Positions 1-6,886 of a stretch of DNA of 9,988 bases are shown piece by piece. The position numbers were made by a program, and so were the translations under genes. The DNA is taken from NCBI GenBank assembly GCA_039914895.1, contig JBDSOJ010000188.1, positions 1-9,988 on the forward strand, given 5' to 3'. The notes under the pieces were generated by a model, which had not been told where the DNA came from, did not search any database, and was given only the letters and a program-made list of their open reading frames with translations. How positions within the stretch are numbered: the first letter of the stretch is position 1; each line of letters begins with the position of its first letter. This DNA comes from Gaiellasilicea sp039914895. GTDB lineage: Bacteria > Actinomycetota > Thermoleophilia > Gaiellales > Gaiellaceae.

Positions 1-1918
1 CCTGCTCGCGCTGGTGGCGGCACTGCTCGACGACGAGCGTCACCTCCTCCTCGCTCACGTACGCGCCCTGGACGCGCTGCAGCCGCGACGTGCCGAGCGG
101 CTTGAAGAGCATGTCGCCCTGGCCGAGCAGGCTCTCGGCGCCGGCGCCGTCGAGGATCACGCGCGAGTCGGTCTGGCTCGAGACGGCGAAGGCGATCCGG
201 CTCGGCACGTTCGCCTTGATCATGCCGGTGATCACGTCGACGGACGGCCGCTGTGTCGCGAGCACGAGGTGGATCCCGACGGCGCGTGACTTCTGCGCCA
301 GCCGGATGATCGCGTCCTCGACCGCCTGCGGGCTGATCATCATCAGGTCGGCGAGCTCGTCGATCACGACCAGCAGGTAGGGCAGCGGATCCTCGCCGCG
401 GGCCCGGAAGGCTCGGTTCGCCTCGGGCAGGTTGCGGGCGCGCACGATCGAGAGGCGCTCGTAGCGGCGCTCCATCTCCGCGACCACGTTGGCGAGGACG
501 GCGCTCGCCTCCTTCGGGCTCGAGACGACCGGCGTCAACAGGTGCGGGATCGACTCGTAGTAGTTGAGCTCGATCCGCTTCGGGTCGATCAGGATCATCC
601 GCACCTCGTCCGGGGTCGAGCGGAGCAGGATCGAGGTCAGGATCGTGTTGATGCAGCCCGACTTGCCCGAGCCGGTCGTACCCGCGATCAGAATGTGCGG
701 CATCCGCGCCAGGTCGGCCCAGACGGCGTTGCCGGAGATGTCCTTGCCGAGCCAGACGGCTAGCGGGCTCGCGCTCGAGGGCAGCTCGTCGTAGATGTCG
801 CCGAGCGTGACGATCTTCGGTGAGAGATTCGGTACCTCGACGCCGACCGCCTGCTTGCCCGGGATCGGCGCCAGGATCCGGATCTCCGTGGTCGCGAGCG
901 CATAGGAGAGGTCGTCCTTGAGCGCGGCGACCTTCGAGACCTTCGTGCCGGGGGCGAGCTGGAGCTCGTAGCGGGTCACGCGCGGGCCGGCGATCTGGCC
1001 GACGATCGTCGCCTCGACACCGAAGTGCGCGAGCGCGGTCACGAGCGTGTCGGCTGTCCGCTGGTCGGCCCCGCTCTGGGACTTGGCGATCGCCGGCGAC
1101 GTCCTCAGCACCGCGCGGTCGGGCAGCACGTAGGCGCCCTCGGCGCGCGGGAGCGCGAAGAGCGCGCCCTGCTCCTCCGTCTCATCGTCCGGGCGGACGA
1201 GGAGCGGAGGCGGCTCGGAGAGACCTTCTGAGACGACGTCCGGGTAGTCGTGGACGACGTCGACCGGCGGCTCGTGGCGCACCGGCCCGGGCGGCGGCGC
1301 GAGGACTTCGTGGTGCTTCAACACTTTCTCCGGCCGTGCGACGGCTCGGCGGACGGCGTCCTGTGAGCGGCGGAGGAGCGCGCCGTAGGAGGCACCCGAG
1401 AGCAGGAGCCCTCCCGCGAGCAGCGCGGTCAGGCCGACGAGGGCGGAACCGGTGCCGCCGAGCAGCTTCGCGATCCCGCCGCCGAGCACGTTGCCGACGA
1501 CGCCTCCATGCTCGGAGCCGAGCGTGACCATCAGCCCGGCGACCGTGACGGCGAGACCGGTCCGGAACGGCTGTACCTCGAGCAGGGCGCTGCGGAAGAG
1601 CATCAGGCCGCCGACGATCACGAGCGCCAGCGGCGCTACGTATGCGGCCGAGCCGACAAGGTCGCGAAGCCCGGCTTCGATCTTGTCCCCGGCGACGCCT
1701 CCCTCCCAGCCCAGATAGAACAGTGAGGCGAGGAAGAGGCCGACCGCGGCGAGGCCGAGCCCGATCAGCTCCGGGTGCTCGTGCGCCGCGCGGGCGCGTC
1801 CTCTCTTCTTCGTCGTCCGTTTCTTGACGCGCGAGGGCGTGCGAGGCCGCAGCGGCCGCTTTTTCTTCCTGGCTGCCATGGAGGCGCGTTCGACGCGGCT
1901 CTGGTCAGCCCTGCTCAT
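1..1918 (-). CDS. ftsK: DNA translocase FtsK, N-terminal and motor part (runs off left edge)
   Basis: Septum-anchored ATPase that pumps chromosomal DNA during division. The frame is open from 1918 to the window edge, giving 639 residues. A Lys/Arg-rich cytoplasmic tail (about residues 14-45) precedes roughly four hydrophobic segments between residues 50 and 170. A short acidic/proline-rich linker follows, much shorter than in E. coli. The motor then shows VTRYELQLAPGTKVSKV, Walker A GTTGSGKS with K419, DPKRIELNYYESIPHLL, Walker B LLVVIDELADLMM with D520/E521, and the ATQRPSVDVITGMIKAN motif. The gamma winged-helix domain that reads KOPS sites lies outside the window. Two in-frame ATGs are possible, 1918 and 1879 (MAARKKKRP); neither has a Shine-Dalgarno. 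The outer one has a weak GATCTT hexamer 6 nt upstream. Family identification is certain; the start is not. Confidence 0.96.
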   Translation of the reverse strand, partial: MSRADQSRVERASMAARKKKRPLRPRTPSRVKKRTTKKRGRARAAHEHPELIGLGLAAVGLFLASLFYLGWEGGVAGDKIEAGLRDLVGSAAYVAPLALVIVGGLMLFRSALLEVQPFRTGLAVTVAGLMVTLGSEHGGVVGNVLGGGIAKLLGGTGSALVGLTALLAGGLLLSGASYGALLRRSQDAVRRAVARPEKVLKHHEVLAPPPGPVRHEPPVDVVHDYPDVVSEGLSEPPPLLVRPDDETEEQGALFALPRAEGAYVLPDRAVLRTSPAIAKSQSGADQRTADTLVTALAHFGVEATIVGQIAGPRVTRYELQLAPGTKVSKVAALKDDLSYALATTEIRILAPIPGKQAVGVEVPNLSPKIVTLGDIYDELPSSASPLAVWLGKDISGNAVWADLARMPHILIAGTTGSGKSGCINTILTSILLRSTPDEVRMILIDPKRIELNYYESIPHLLTPVVSSPKEASAVLANVVAEMERRYERLSIVRARNLPEANRAFRARGEDPLPYLLVVIDELADLMMISPQAVEDAIIRLAQKSRAVGIHLVLATQRPSVDVITGMIKANVPSRIAFAVSSQTDSRVILDGAGAESLLGQGDMLFKPLGTSRLQRVQGAYVSEEEVTLVVEQCRHQREQ

Positions 1919-1961
1919 CAGCGCAAGATCGGAATCCGTCGCGGCCCGGAGACCTCTTGGT

Positions 1962-2126
1962 CTATGGCCTGGACTCTCGCACCGACCAGCCGAGCAGGAC
2001 CGCGCCGCCGAGCGCGAGCAGGACCCCCCAGAGGTTGCCGCCGAGTGTCGCGACAGAGCCGACCCCGAGCGCGAGCGCGCCCGCCGCGGCAACCGCGACC
2101 GGGATGAGCTTAGGCGGAAGACGCAT
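1962..2126 (-). CDS. small two-helix membrane protein, 54 aa, function unknown
   Basis: I do not recognise this protein. The frame encodes 54 residues starting MRLPPKLIPV and ending SVRESRP. Two Gly/Ala/Leu-rich hydrophobic stretches, about residues 7-26 and 31-47, are separated by the short polar turn GGN and followed by a charged tail. This is a credible helical hairpin in the membrane. The ATG lies inside the 3' end of the extradiol dioxygenase gene, in another frame, and the two genes overlap by 17 bp. That suggests translational coupling to the end of the ribokinase cassette. The stop lies 43 bp before the outer ftsK start. It could equally belong functionally with FtsK, or be conserved only in close relatives. 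Hydrophobic pattern, overlap and lack of any other gene in this stretch support it; there is no Shine-Dalgarno. Confidence 0.6.
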   Translation of the reverse strand: MRLPPKLIPVAVAAAGALALGVGSVATLGGNLWGVLLALGGAVLLGWSVRESRP

Positions 2127-2892
2127 AGACGGCGCACAGCATGCCGAAGTACGTCGGCGCTTCGTAGCAGAGCAGCTCGACGTCGTAGGCGTCCCCGAGC
2201 GCGCCGTGAAGGACGAGCAGCTGCCAGAGGCTGTCGGCCTTCGCGGCGTCGACGATCGGCGCGAGCTCCGTGAGGCGATGGAGGCTGTTCGCTCGAACGA
2301 GCTCGACGACGCGCTCGTCGTAGGCGGCGGCTGCGGGATCGAACCCGTAGGGGCCGTCCGGGTCGTGAGCGTGGCCGTGGTCGGCGCTCGCGACGAGGGC
2401 GACCCGGCGGCCCTCGCAGGCGGCGGCGATCGCGACGCCGAGCCGCACGTGCTCCTCGAGCGGCCGCTCGCGCGCCGGGCTGACGACGACGACAGGCGTC
2501 TCCGGCAGGAAGTGGAGCGGGATCAGCGTGCCCCAGTCGAGCGGCGCCACGGCGCTCGCAGGGTCGTTACCGCCGTAGGAGACCCCAAGCGCAGGCAGCT
2601 CGGCCGCCCGAGCTGCACGCACGACCGCGTCTGCGAGCGTCCGGTCGACCTGGCGCACCAGCGCGACGTCCGCCCTCCCCGACTCGGCGAGTGAGCCACC
2701 GACGCTCGCGGCGGTAACGACCGCGAAGTGACCTTCGACGTGGACGTTGTGGGGCGTGAGGACGATCGTCGCCTCCGGCGCGGCGGCGACGAAGCGCCGC
2801 CCGATCTCCTCCAGAGCGGAGCGCGTCGGCCCCTCCTCGAGCGCCGGCGTTCCGTGCGGCGCGATCGCGGCTGCGACGAGCCTCGTGCTCAA
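2110..2892 (-). CDS. class III extradiol ring-cleavage dioxygenase, LigB-type catalytic subunit
   Basis: LigB-superfamily enzymes use non-haem Fe(II) to open catechol-type rings beside the hydroxyls; a few relatives have other roles. The predicted protein is 260 aa. Expected ligands appear at the expected spacing: H13 in IAPHG, H48/H51 in TPHNVH, and E244 in CYEAPTYFG. A catalytic-type His lies in SADHGHAHDPDGPYGFDP (172-176). SYK-6 LigB uses His12, His61, Glu242 and His195, so the layout agrees. SYGGNDP (105-111) and VVVVSPAR (134-141) are further family-like blocks. The start is TTG, giving MSTRLVAAAIAPHG; it overlaps the nucleoside hydrolase stop as TTGA, and upstream sequence in this frame is only shadow. 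The 3' end overlaps the small membrane protein by 17 bp. No LigA-like small subunit is visible. The substrate is unknown, and the nucleoside-catabolic neighbours are unusual for this family. Confidence 0.85.
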   Translation of the reverse strand: MSTRLVAAAIAPHGTPALEEGPTRSALEEIGRRFVAAAPEATIVLTPHNVHVEGHFAVVTAASVGGSLAESGRADVALVRQVDRTLADAVVRAARAAELPALGVSYGGNDPASAVAPLDWGTLIPLHFLPETPVVVVSPARERPLEEHVRLGVAIAAACEGRRVALVASADHGHAHDPDGPYGFDPAAAAYDERVVELVRANSLHRLTELAPIVDAAKADSLWQLLVLHGALGDAYDVELLCYEAPTYFGMLCAVYASSA

Positions 2893-3797
2893 CCGAAGGT
2901 CGCGATCCTCGCGAGCAGGAGCTCGAAGAACGCGTCCGCGTCGATGCCGACGCCGACGTGGGCGTTCGGCTCCCGCTCGGTGCGGTGCCAGCGGTCGGCG
3001 ACGGTGCGGCCGCGGGTCAGCTCCGACTCGAGCTCGATCTCGACGTTCATCTCCTCGGTCGTGACGATCCCAGGCCGGAAGGCGTGCGCGAGCGCGACGG
3101 CGTCGTGGATCGGGGCGCCGTCCCAGCCGTAGGTTCGCTCGTGGTAGCGCTTGAAGAACTCGACCAGCTCGGCGACGAAGGTGCCGACGCGGCCGGCGGC
3201 CCGGAATCGCTCCGCCCACTCGGGCGTGAGTAGCGCTCCGTGCTTGACGTCGAGCCCGAGCATCGTCACGTCGAGCCCCGACCCGAAGACGCGTGCCGCC
3301 GCCTCGGGGTCGGCCCAGATGTTGAACTCGGCGGCCGGGGTCATGTTGCCCTCGGCGATCGCGCCGCCCATCAGGACGATTCGCGCCGGCTCGATCCCGC
3401 GGTCGAGCGCGAGCGCCACGTTCGTGAGCGGCCCGACCGGCACGAGGACGGTCTCCGGCGTCACGCACTCGACGAGGAAGTCGACCGCGTGCTGGGCGAT
3501 CGGCTCGGAGGCGCGCTCGGGCAACTCGGGGCCGTCGAGGCCGCTCTCGCCGTGCACGTGGGCGGCAACGTGAAGCTTGCGCGAGAGCGGGCGGTCCGCG
3601 CCCATTGCGACCGGAATGTCGGTGCGATCGACCAGCGCAAGCACCCGGAGCGCGTTGTCGGTCGTCTTCTCGAGCGTCTGGTTGCCGTGAACAGTGGTGA
3701 CGCCGACGAGCTCGAGCTCCGGGCTCGCGAGCGCCAGCAGCAACGCGATCGCGTCGTCGTGCCCGGGGTCGCAGTCGAGGATGACCGGAGTCGTCAC
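2889..3797 (-). CDS. inosine/uridine-preferring nucleoside hydrolase
   Basis: Hydrolyses the N-glycosidic bond of ribonucleosides to ribose plus free base, probably in the cytoplasm since no signal peptide is visible. The 302-aa length is normal for the family. The calcium- and ribose-binding signature DCDPGHDDA occupies residues 8-16, with HGN at 37-39, VGPLTN at 121-126 and the ribose-contacting EFNIWADPEAA at 157-167. The C-terminal IHDAVALA at 230-237 carries the His-Asp pair (H231, D232) seen in IU-NH, RihA and RihB-like enzymes. Base preference cannot be read from these motifs, so no rih symbol is given. The GTG start is fixed by a 4-bp GTGA overlap with the ribokinase stop and by the immediate TTPVILDCDPG start of the fold. 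Its 3' end overlaps the dioxygenase start by 4 bp. The pairing with ribokinase indicates salvage or catabolism of ribosides. Confidence 0.93.
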   Translation of the reverse strand: MTTPVILDCDPGHDDAIALLLALASPELELVGVTTVHGNQTLEKTTDNALRVLALVDRTDIPVAMGADRPLSRKLHVAAHVHGESGLDGPELPERASEPIAQHAVDFLVECVTPETVLVPVGPLTNVALALDRGIEPARIVLMGGAIAEGNMTPAAEFNIWADPEAAARVFGSGLDVTMLGLDVKHGALLTPEWAERFRAAGRVGTFVAELVEFFKRYHERTYGWDGAPIHDAVALAHAFRPGIVTTEEMNVEIELESELTRGRTVADRWHRTEREPNAHVGVGIDADAFFELLLARIATFG

Positions 3798-4603
3798 CGC
3801 GCGAGTATGGCGTCGATCTCGGCCGCTGTGGGGAGCGACGGTTGCGCGCCGAAGCGCGCCGCGGCGAGCGCGCCGGCCGCGCAGGCGCGTTGCAACGCAG
3901 CTTCCGGCTCGATCCCCTCGAGCCAGGAGACGAGCAAACAGGCGGTGAACGCGTCGCCGGCGGCGGTGCCGTCGACCGCGTCGACCGGCGGCGGCTCGGC
4001 CCGGGCGACCTCCTCCCCGTCCTCGAGCAGGATCGCGCCCTCGGCGCCGAGCGTGACCGCGACGAAACCGTCCCGCCGCCGCAGCACCTCGAGCTCGTAG
4101 CGGTTGACGACGGTGAGCTCGGCGTCGACGTCGATCGGTCTGGCGGGGGCCGCATTGAGGCAGAAGAGGCCGGTCGACTGCTCCCAGGCGCGGCGCACTG
4201 CCTCGTCCGGGATCTCGAGCTGGACGAGAACGGCGTCGCTCGGCGGCAGCTCGAAGTCTCTCAGCTCGCTGTTGGCGCCGGGCGCGACCGCGATCTGGTT
4301 CTCCCCGTTCGCGTCGACGAGGATCAGCGCGACGCCGGTGGGCGCCTCGACACGGGCCGCCGCAAGCGTCAGCCGCTCCTCCTGCGGCAGCGCCTCCTCG
4401 GCGAAGACGTCGATCCCGACCGAGCAGACGAGCGTCACGTCGGCGCCGAGGCGCGCGCACGCGACGGCCTGGTTCGCGCCCTTGCCGCCCCTGACCCGGG
4501 CGAAAACGGCGTCCGTGACCGTCTCCCCCGCCCGCGGCAACCGCTCGACGCGGGCGACGAGGTCGAGGTTGACGCTCCCGACGACGGTGATCGACGCGCT
4601 CAT
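3794..4603 (-). CDS. rbsK: ribokinase, compact PfkB-family sugar kinase
   Basis: Phosphorylates ribose to ribose 5-phosphate with ATP, feeding ribose from the adjacent nucleoside hydrolase into the pentose phosphate pool. PfkB fold: GSVNLDL at residues 9-15, GGKGANQA (sugar site) at 39-46, APTGVALILVDANGENQI at 87-104, NRYELE at 167-172 in place of the usual NExE, TLGAEGA at 184-190, and DGTAAGDAF at 211-219 with catalytic base D217. At 269 aa it is about 40 shorter than E. coli RbsK. Most of the gap is between NRYELE and TLGAEGA, where the usual helical insert of roughly 25-30 residues is missing. The ATG at 4603 is the first after the operator region; no strong Shine-Dalgarno precedes it. 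It is the first gene of the cassette. Another PfkB substrate is possible, but GGKGANQA and the neighbour favour ribose. Confidence 0.88.
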   Translation of the reverse strand: MSASITVVGSVNLDLVARVERLPRAGETVTDAVFARVRGGKGANQAVACARLGADVTLVCSVGIDVFAEEALPQEERLTLAAARVEAPTGVALILVDANGENQIAVAPGANSELRDFELPPSDAVLVQLEIPDEAVRRAWEQSTGLFCLNAAPARPIDVDAELTVVNRYELEVLRRRDGFVAVTLGAEGAILLEDGEEVARAEPPPVDAVDGTAAGDAFTACLLVSWLEGIEPEAALQRACAAGALAAARFGAQPSLPTAAEIDAILAR

Positions 4604-4607
4604 CCGA

Positions 4608-4630
4608 CTTTGTGTTGAATCAACACTAAG
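4608..4630. promoter_or_regulatory. operator-like palindrome O1 upstream of rbsK
   Basis: An inverted repeat with core arms GTGTTGA and TCAACAC around a single A at 4619. The symmetry extends outward to CTT and AAG with one mismatched pair (4611/4627), so the arms are 11 bp. It ends only 4 bp before the rbsK start codon, covering the likely transcription start and Shine-Dalgarno region. A bound repressor here would block the ribokinase cassette. The core is shared with the palindrome at 4666-4692. The regulator is not encoded in the window; a ribose- or nucleoside-responsive LacI, ROK, DeoR or GntR-type protein is possible but cannot be assigned. Confidence 0.7.
4623..4628 (-). promoter_or_regulatory. 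possible -10 element for the rbsK cassette
   Basis: TAGTGT on the minus strand fits TANNNT and would place transcription start near 4616, giving a leader of about 13 nt before the rbsK ATG. It lies inside operator O1, the usual place for a repressor-controlled promoter. I see no convincing -35 hexamer 16-18 bp upstream, so this is tentative. Confidence 0.3.
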
Positions 4631-4665
4631 TGCCCTCGAAGCACGGAACGGGGCGGGTGGACGAC

Positions 4666-4692
4666 GAGCTTGTGTTGTTTCAACACAAGCTC
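4666..4692. promoter_or_regulatory. operator-like palindrome O2, perfect 12-bp arms
   Basis: Left arm GAGCTTGTGTTG, centre TTT, right arm its exact reverse complement: a 27-bp perfect hyphenated palindrome. The inner part, CTTGTGTTG-nnn-CAACACAAG, matches O1, with centres 60 bp apart. Two related sites on either side of the presumed promoter fit cooperative binding or looping by one repressor. The right arm runs into the stop codon (4693-4691) of the upstream 178-aa gene. A terminator role for that gene is possible since RNA could fold into the same stem, but no T-run follows on either strand. Confidence 0.7.
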
Positions 4693-5227
4693 AGGCTGCG
4701 AGCGCGCGCACGTCGTTCACGGTCGAGCCGAGCAGGGTGTCGCGCAGGTCGAAGAGTCCCGCCCAGAGCGAGGACGCGTCGGGCGAGGCGTCGAGCCGCG
4801 CCGCGTCAGAAAGGCCCTGGAGCGCGCGGACGAGCACGGCGAGCTCGAGGTAGGCGGACGCGACACGGTCGGGGCAGGCGTGGACGCCGGCACGCGTCAG
4901 CACCGGGCGCCACTCGACGAGCTCGCCCGCACCCGGCCCGAGATACCAGGAGCGGCCCTCGGCCTGATCGGCCTCGAGCTCGAGCAGATAGCGGCCGAGC
5001 GGAACCTCGAGCCCGGCGAGCGCGGTCTCGACCCGGTCGGCCGCGTGCCGCAGCGCCGCCTCCCGGCCGCCGGCCGTCGCAGGCTGCGCCTCGCCCCTAC
5101 CCCAGCGCTCGAGCAGGCGGCAGAACGCGAGCGCGGAGGCCTCGCACGCACGCAGCTGCACGATCAGCCGCCGCGCGGTCAGCTCGCTCGCCGCGTGGCC
5201 CACGAGGACGTCCGGCCAGTCGCTCAT
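4691..5227 (-). CDS. conserved-looking hypothetical protein, 178 aa
   Basis: I do not recognise this protein. It begins MSDWPDVLVGHAASELTARR and is predicted mostly alpha-helical, rich in Ala, Leu, Arg and Glu. Heptad-like leucines run through about residues 15-45 and 60-90, followed by a central Gly/Trp-containing stretch (RSWYLGPGAGELVEWRP, about 112-128). The C-terminal half is again helical (YLELAVLVRALQGL, then SLWAGLFDLRDTLLG). No signal peptide, membrane segment or clear DNA-binding motif is visible. The ATG is set by an ATGA overlap with the RNase J stop, so it is probably translated with rnj and may work with RNA metabolism or simply share the transcript. GAGGT immediately precedes the ATG but is too close to be a good Shine-Dalgarno. 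The stop codon lies inside operator O2. Frame quality and coupling make it a real gene; function is unknown. Confidence 0.8.
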   Translation of the reverse strand: MSDWPDVLVGHAASELTARRLIVQLRACEASALAFCRLLERWGRGEAQPATAGGREAALRHAADRVETALAGLEVPLGRYLLELEADQAEGRSWYLGPGAGELVEWRPVLTRAGVHACPDRVASAYLELAVLVRALQGLSDAARLDASPDASSLWAGLFDLRDTLLGSTVNDVRALAA

Positions 5228-6867
5228 ACCTCGATCACCACGGGAAGGATCATCGGCCGCCGGCGGGTTCTGTCGTAGACCACCTGCCCGAGTGCGTCGT
5301 GGAGATGCTCCTGGATCAGCTTGATCTCCGTGATCCCGTCCGACGAGAGGTCCTGGAGCACGTTCAGCGCCTCCGCGCGGAGCTCGTCGACGAGCTCGTC
5401 GGAGTCGCCCATCCCGCGCGCGATCAGCTCGGGTGGCGCCGTCGAGGCGCCGTTCGAGCCCGCGAGCGTCGCGACGATGATCAGGACGCCGTCCTCGGAG
5501 AGCCGACGCCGGTCGCGGAGCGCCACGTCCTGCACGTCGCCGACGCCGAGGCCGTCGACGAACGTGACGCCGGCCTCGATCCGGTCGACGATCCGCGGCG
5601 TCCGCCCGCGCTCGAGCTCGACCACGGAGCCGTTCTCGCCGATCAGGATCGCCTCCGCCGGCAGGCCCGCCTCGCGTGCGAGCTGGCCGTGCGCCGCAAG
5701 CATCCGGTACTCGCCGTGCACCGGCATCAGCGCACGCGGGCGCACGAGCGAGAGGAGCGTCCGCATCTCCTCCGAGCACGCGTGGCCGGAGACGTGCACC
5801 GGCGCGATCTCCTGGTGCAACACCTCGGCGCCCATCTGAGCGAGCCGGTTGATCGAGTCGTGCACACGCAGCTCGTTGCCCGGCACAGGCTTCGCCGAGA
5901 GGATCACGGTGTCGCCGCGCGCGATCGAGATCGACTGGTGGTCGTCGTAGGCGATCCGCGTCAGCGCCGACATCGGCTCGCCCTGGCTGCCGGTGCAGAG
6001 GATCATCACCTGGCCCGGCGGCAGCGACATCGCGTCCTGCGGCTTGACGAGAATGTGCTCGGGAACGTCGAGGTATCCGAGCTGGCGCGCGATGTTCAGG
6101 TTCTTCTTCATCGAGCGACCGACGATCGCGACCTTGCGGCCGACCTGCACCGCAACGTCGATCGCCTGCTGCATCCGGTGCACGTTCGACGCGAACGAAA
6201 CGACGAGGATGCGGCCCTTGCGGAGCGGGATCAGCGTCCGGAACGCCTCGCCGACAAGCCGCTCCGAACCGGTCATCCCCGGCCGCTCGGCGTTCGTCGA
6301 GTCGCCGAGCATCAGGTCGATCCCCAGGTTGCCGAGCTCGGCGAGGCGGCCGACATCGGTCTTGAGGCCGTCGACGGGCGTGTGGTCGAGCTTCCAGTCG
6401 CCGGTGTGGAGGACGCGTCCGGCGGCGGTCTCGAGCACGATCGCGACGCAATCCGGGATCGAGTGCGCCATCCGGACGAAGTCGAGCTTGAACGAGCCGA
6501 TCTGGATCTGCTCGTTCGGGACGGCCTCCTGCAGCTCGGTCGAGGCCGTCAGGCCGTGCTCGTCGAGCTTCGACTTGATCAAGCCGAGCGTCAGCTTGGT
6601 CGCGATCACCTTGTCGCAGTCGACCTCGCGCAGGAGGTACGGCAGCCCGCCGACGTGATCCTCGTGCCCGTGCGTAAGCACGACCGCGTTGACGCGCTTG
6701 CCCTCGAGGTAGGAGATGTCGGGGAGTACGAGGTCGACGCCAAGGTGCTCGTCGCGCGGGAACGCGAGGCCGGCGTCGACGACGACGATCTGGTCGCCGT
6801 GCTCGTAGACGGTCATGTTCTTGCCGACCTCGCCGAGGCCGCCGAGAGGGATGATCCGCAGGCTCAC
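5224..6867 (-). CDS. rnj: ribonuclease J
   Basis: Zinc-dependent metallo-beta-lactamase/beta-CASP ribonuclease with endonuclease and 5'-to-3' exonuclease activity, acting in cytoplasmic mRNA decay and rRNA/mRNA maturation. The 547 aa are close to B. subtilis RNase J1 (about 555). Metal-binding HGHEDH at 66-71, AHS with H135, GDWKLDHTP from 156 and GDSTNAERPGMT from 188 form the lactamase part. The beta-CASP part shows SFASNVHRMQ (224-233), CTGSQGEP (291-298), SGHA (360-363) and PVHGEYRML (382-390). The last roughly 100 residues form the C-terminal domain. The start is GTG at 6867: the protein begins MSLRIIPLGGLGEVGKN, exactly at the fold, with no N-terminal extension. TACACT lies 7 nt upstream, suggesting a leaderless transcript. 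It follows dapA by 19 bp and overlaps the 178-aa gene by ATGA. Confidence 0.97.
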   Translation of the reverse strand: MSLRIIPLGGLGEVGKNMTVYEHGDQIVVVDAGLAFPRDEHLGVDLVLPDISYLEGKRVNAVVLTHGHEDHVGGLPYLLREVDCDKVIATKLTLGLIKSKLDEHGLTASTELQEAVPNEQIQIGSFKLDFVRMAHSIPDCVAIVLETAAGRVLHTGDWKLDHTPVDGLKTDVGRLAELGNLGIDLMLGDSTNAERPGMTGSERLVGEAFRTLIPLRKGRILVVSFASNVHRMQQAIDVAVQVGRKVAIVGRSMKKNLNIARQLGYLDVPEHILVKPQDAMSLPPGQVMILCTGSQGEPMSALTRIAYDDHQSISIARGDTVILSAKPVPGNELRVHDSINRLAQMGAEVLHQEIAPVHVSGHACSEEMRTLLSLVRPRALMPVHGEYRMLAAHGQLAREAGLPAEAILIGENGSVVELERGRTPRIVDRIEAGVTFVDGLGVGDVQDVALRDRRRLSEDGVLIIVATLAGSNGASTAPPELIARGMGDSDELVDELRAEALNVLQDLSSDGITEIKLIQEHLHDALGQVVYDRTRRRPMILPVVIEV

Positions 6868-6874
6868 GCGCCGG

Positions 6875-6880
6875 AGTGTA
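6875..6880 (-). promoter_or_regulatory. -10-like TACACT, putative leaderless promoter of rnj
   Basis: TACACT (TANNNT) on the minus strand is followed by CCGGCGC and then the rnj GTG, a 7-nt spacer that would put transcription start at or next to the first base of the start codon. It lies in the 19-bp gap after dapA. No Shine-Dalgarno fits in this gap, consistent with leaderless initiation. No clear -35 is seen. Confidence 0.5.
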
Positions 6881-6886
6881 TGTGCG

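Noticed and set aside
2110..2892. Calling the LigB-like protein a MEMO/AmmeMemoRadiSam protein B
   Set aside because: MEMO shares the fold, but the 260-aa protein has intact iron ligands at LigB spacing, and no AMMECR1 or radical-SAM gene is nearby.
2110..4460. Long minus-strand frames that extend the dioxygenase (to 4155) and nucleoside hydrolase (to 4460) upstream
   Set aside because: The extensions are frame-shifted copies of the neighbouring genes (Arg/Ala-rich). True starts are at the 4-bp overlaps, where the domains begin.
4666..4692. Palindrome O2 as a rho-independent terminator of the upstream gene
   Set aside because: The stem is good but no T-run follows on either strand, and the same core recurs 60 bp away, which fits an operator better. 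A weak terminator effect is not excluded.
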